The notes beneath the pieces were generated by a model. It saw only the letters and a list, made by a program, of their open reading frames with translations, was not told the origin of the DNA and made no database searches. DNA of 64,000 bases from NCBI GenBank assembly GCA_024235735.1, contig JACKLU010000003.1, positions 184,366-248,365 on the forward strand, written 5' to 3'. Source of the DNA: Burkholderiales bacterium. Lineage in GTDB: Bacteria; Pseudomonadota; Gammaproteobacteria; Burkholderiales; Nitrosomonadaceae. This document shows positions 63,936 through 64,000 of this stretch, one piece after another (positions within the stretch are counted from its first letter, which is position 1; each line of letters begins with the position of its first letter). Position numbers and translations under genes: made by a program.

Positions 63936-64000
63936 AGAAGTGGATCCAGTTAGTTGGACACTAGGGGGTCAAAGTTAAGGAGTTATTTTCTGTATGATTA
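63936..64000 (+). mobile_element. IS3-family insertion sequence, copy D (left end only)
   Basis: AGAAGTGGATCCAGTTAGTT begins the same end as in copies A-C upstream of orfA, and the sequence continues to the window edge. The element is oriented so that its orfA would read rightwards, beyond the window. It sits just upstream of the groESL control region. Confidence 0.93.

Overview
The window looks like the chromosome of a betaproteobacterium, most likely Nitrosomonas or a close relative. The grounds are the look of the housekeeping proteins (ppc next to hemC-hemD-hemY, tig-clpP-clpX with lon nearby, groES-groEL under a CIRCE operator), assimilatory sulfate reduction with a haem sulfite reductase but no cysJ, an exosortase-associated TIGR04073 protein, and a heavy load of insertion sequences. 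No ammonia-oxidation gene (amo, hao) lies in the window, so the genus is an inference.

Layout. 1-9.4 kb: core genes (M16 peptidase, ppc, hemC, hemD, hemY, a 2Fe-2S/FAD reductase, an SDR-like protein). 9.6-13.8 kb: an AT-rich accessory patch starting at tRNA-Leu(TAA). It carries a three-gene toxin-antitoxin-chaperone module (PARP-like ADP-ribosyltransferase, small antitoxin ending in LAA, SecB-like chaperone), a Nu1-like phage protein, and a gene split by an IS3-family element. 14-17.5 kb: TIGR04073 protein, a class II aldolase paired with mtnA (methylthioribose salvage), a PH-domain membrane protein and tRNA-Asn. 17.8-25 kb: an unusual cluster with a polysaccharide deacetylase, a 745-aa protein of two haem-oxygenase-like diiron domains (only the second keeps its metal ligands), a 56-aa cationic peptide gene, and a divergent 1067-aa fusion of an SGNH hydrolase to a carbamoyltransferase-like domain that has lost its catalytic histidines. 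25-30.1 kb: an IS graveyard, with one IS3-family copy nested inside another copy of itself, an IS91-like remnant and a truncated IS21, all inside the split remains of a further IS3 element. 30.1-32.4 kb: an intact carbamoyltransferase with an SxtJ-like membrane protein, bracketed by matching IS ends.

32.6-47.8 kb is mostly core: hemJ, dodecin, a MITE, DUF6629, a retropepsin-like protein, then the cysI-DUF934-cysH-cysD-cysN series followed by a 1179-aa multidomain FAD/Fe-S oxidoreductase, divergent cysB, class I fructose-bisphosphate aldolase and a cytochrome c with a His-rich tail. 47.87-53.80 kb is a complete transposon with 22-bp inverted ends and an exact 8-bp target duplication (CAATATTC). 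It has an IS1-family transposase gene plus passengers: a 52-aa ORF, an HTH-RhuM fusion with a 15-bp perfect palindrome in its promoter, and a GNAT toxin with a 60-aa antitoxin. The transposase itself is split by an IS66 element with its own 8-bp duplication. 53.8-64 kb: bolA, lon, clpX, clpP, tig, tRNA-Leu(TAG), a YciK-like SDR, groEL, groES, CIRCE, and the start of a fourth copy of the IS3-family element.

The items most worth following up are the toxin-antitoxin-chaperone module, the IS1-type transposon that carries defence or addiction cargo, and the SGNH/pseudo-carbamoyltransferase plus tandem diiron-domain cluster.
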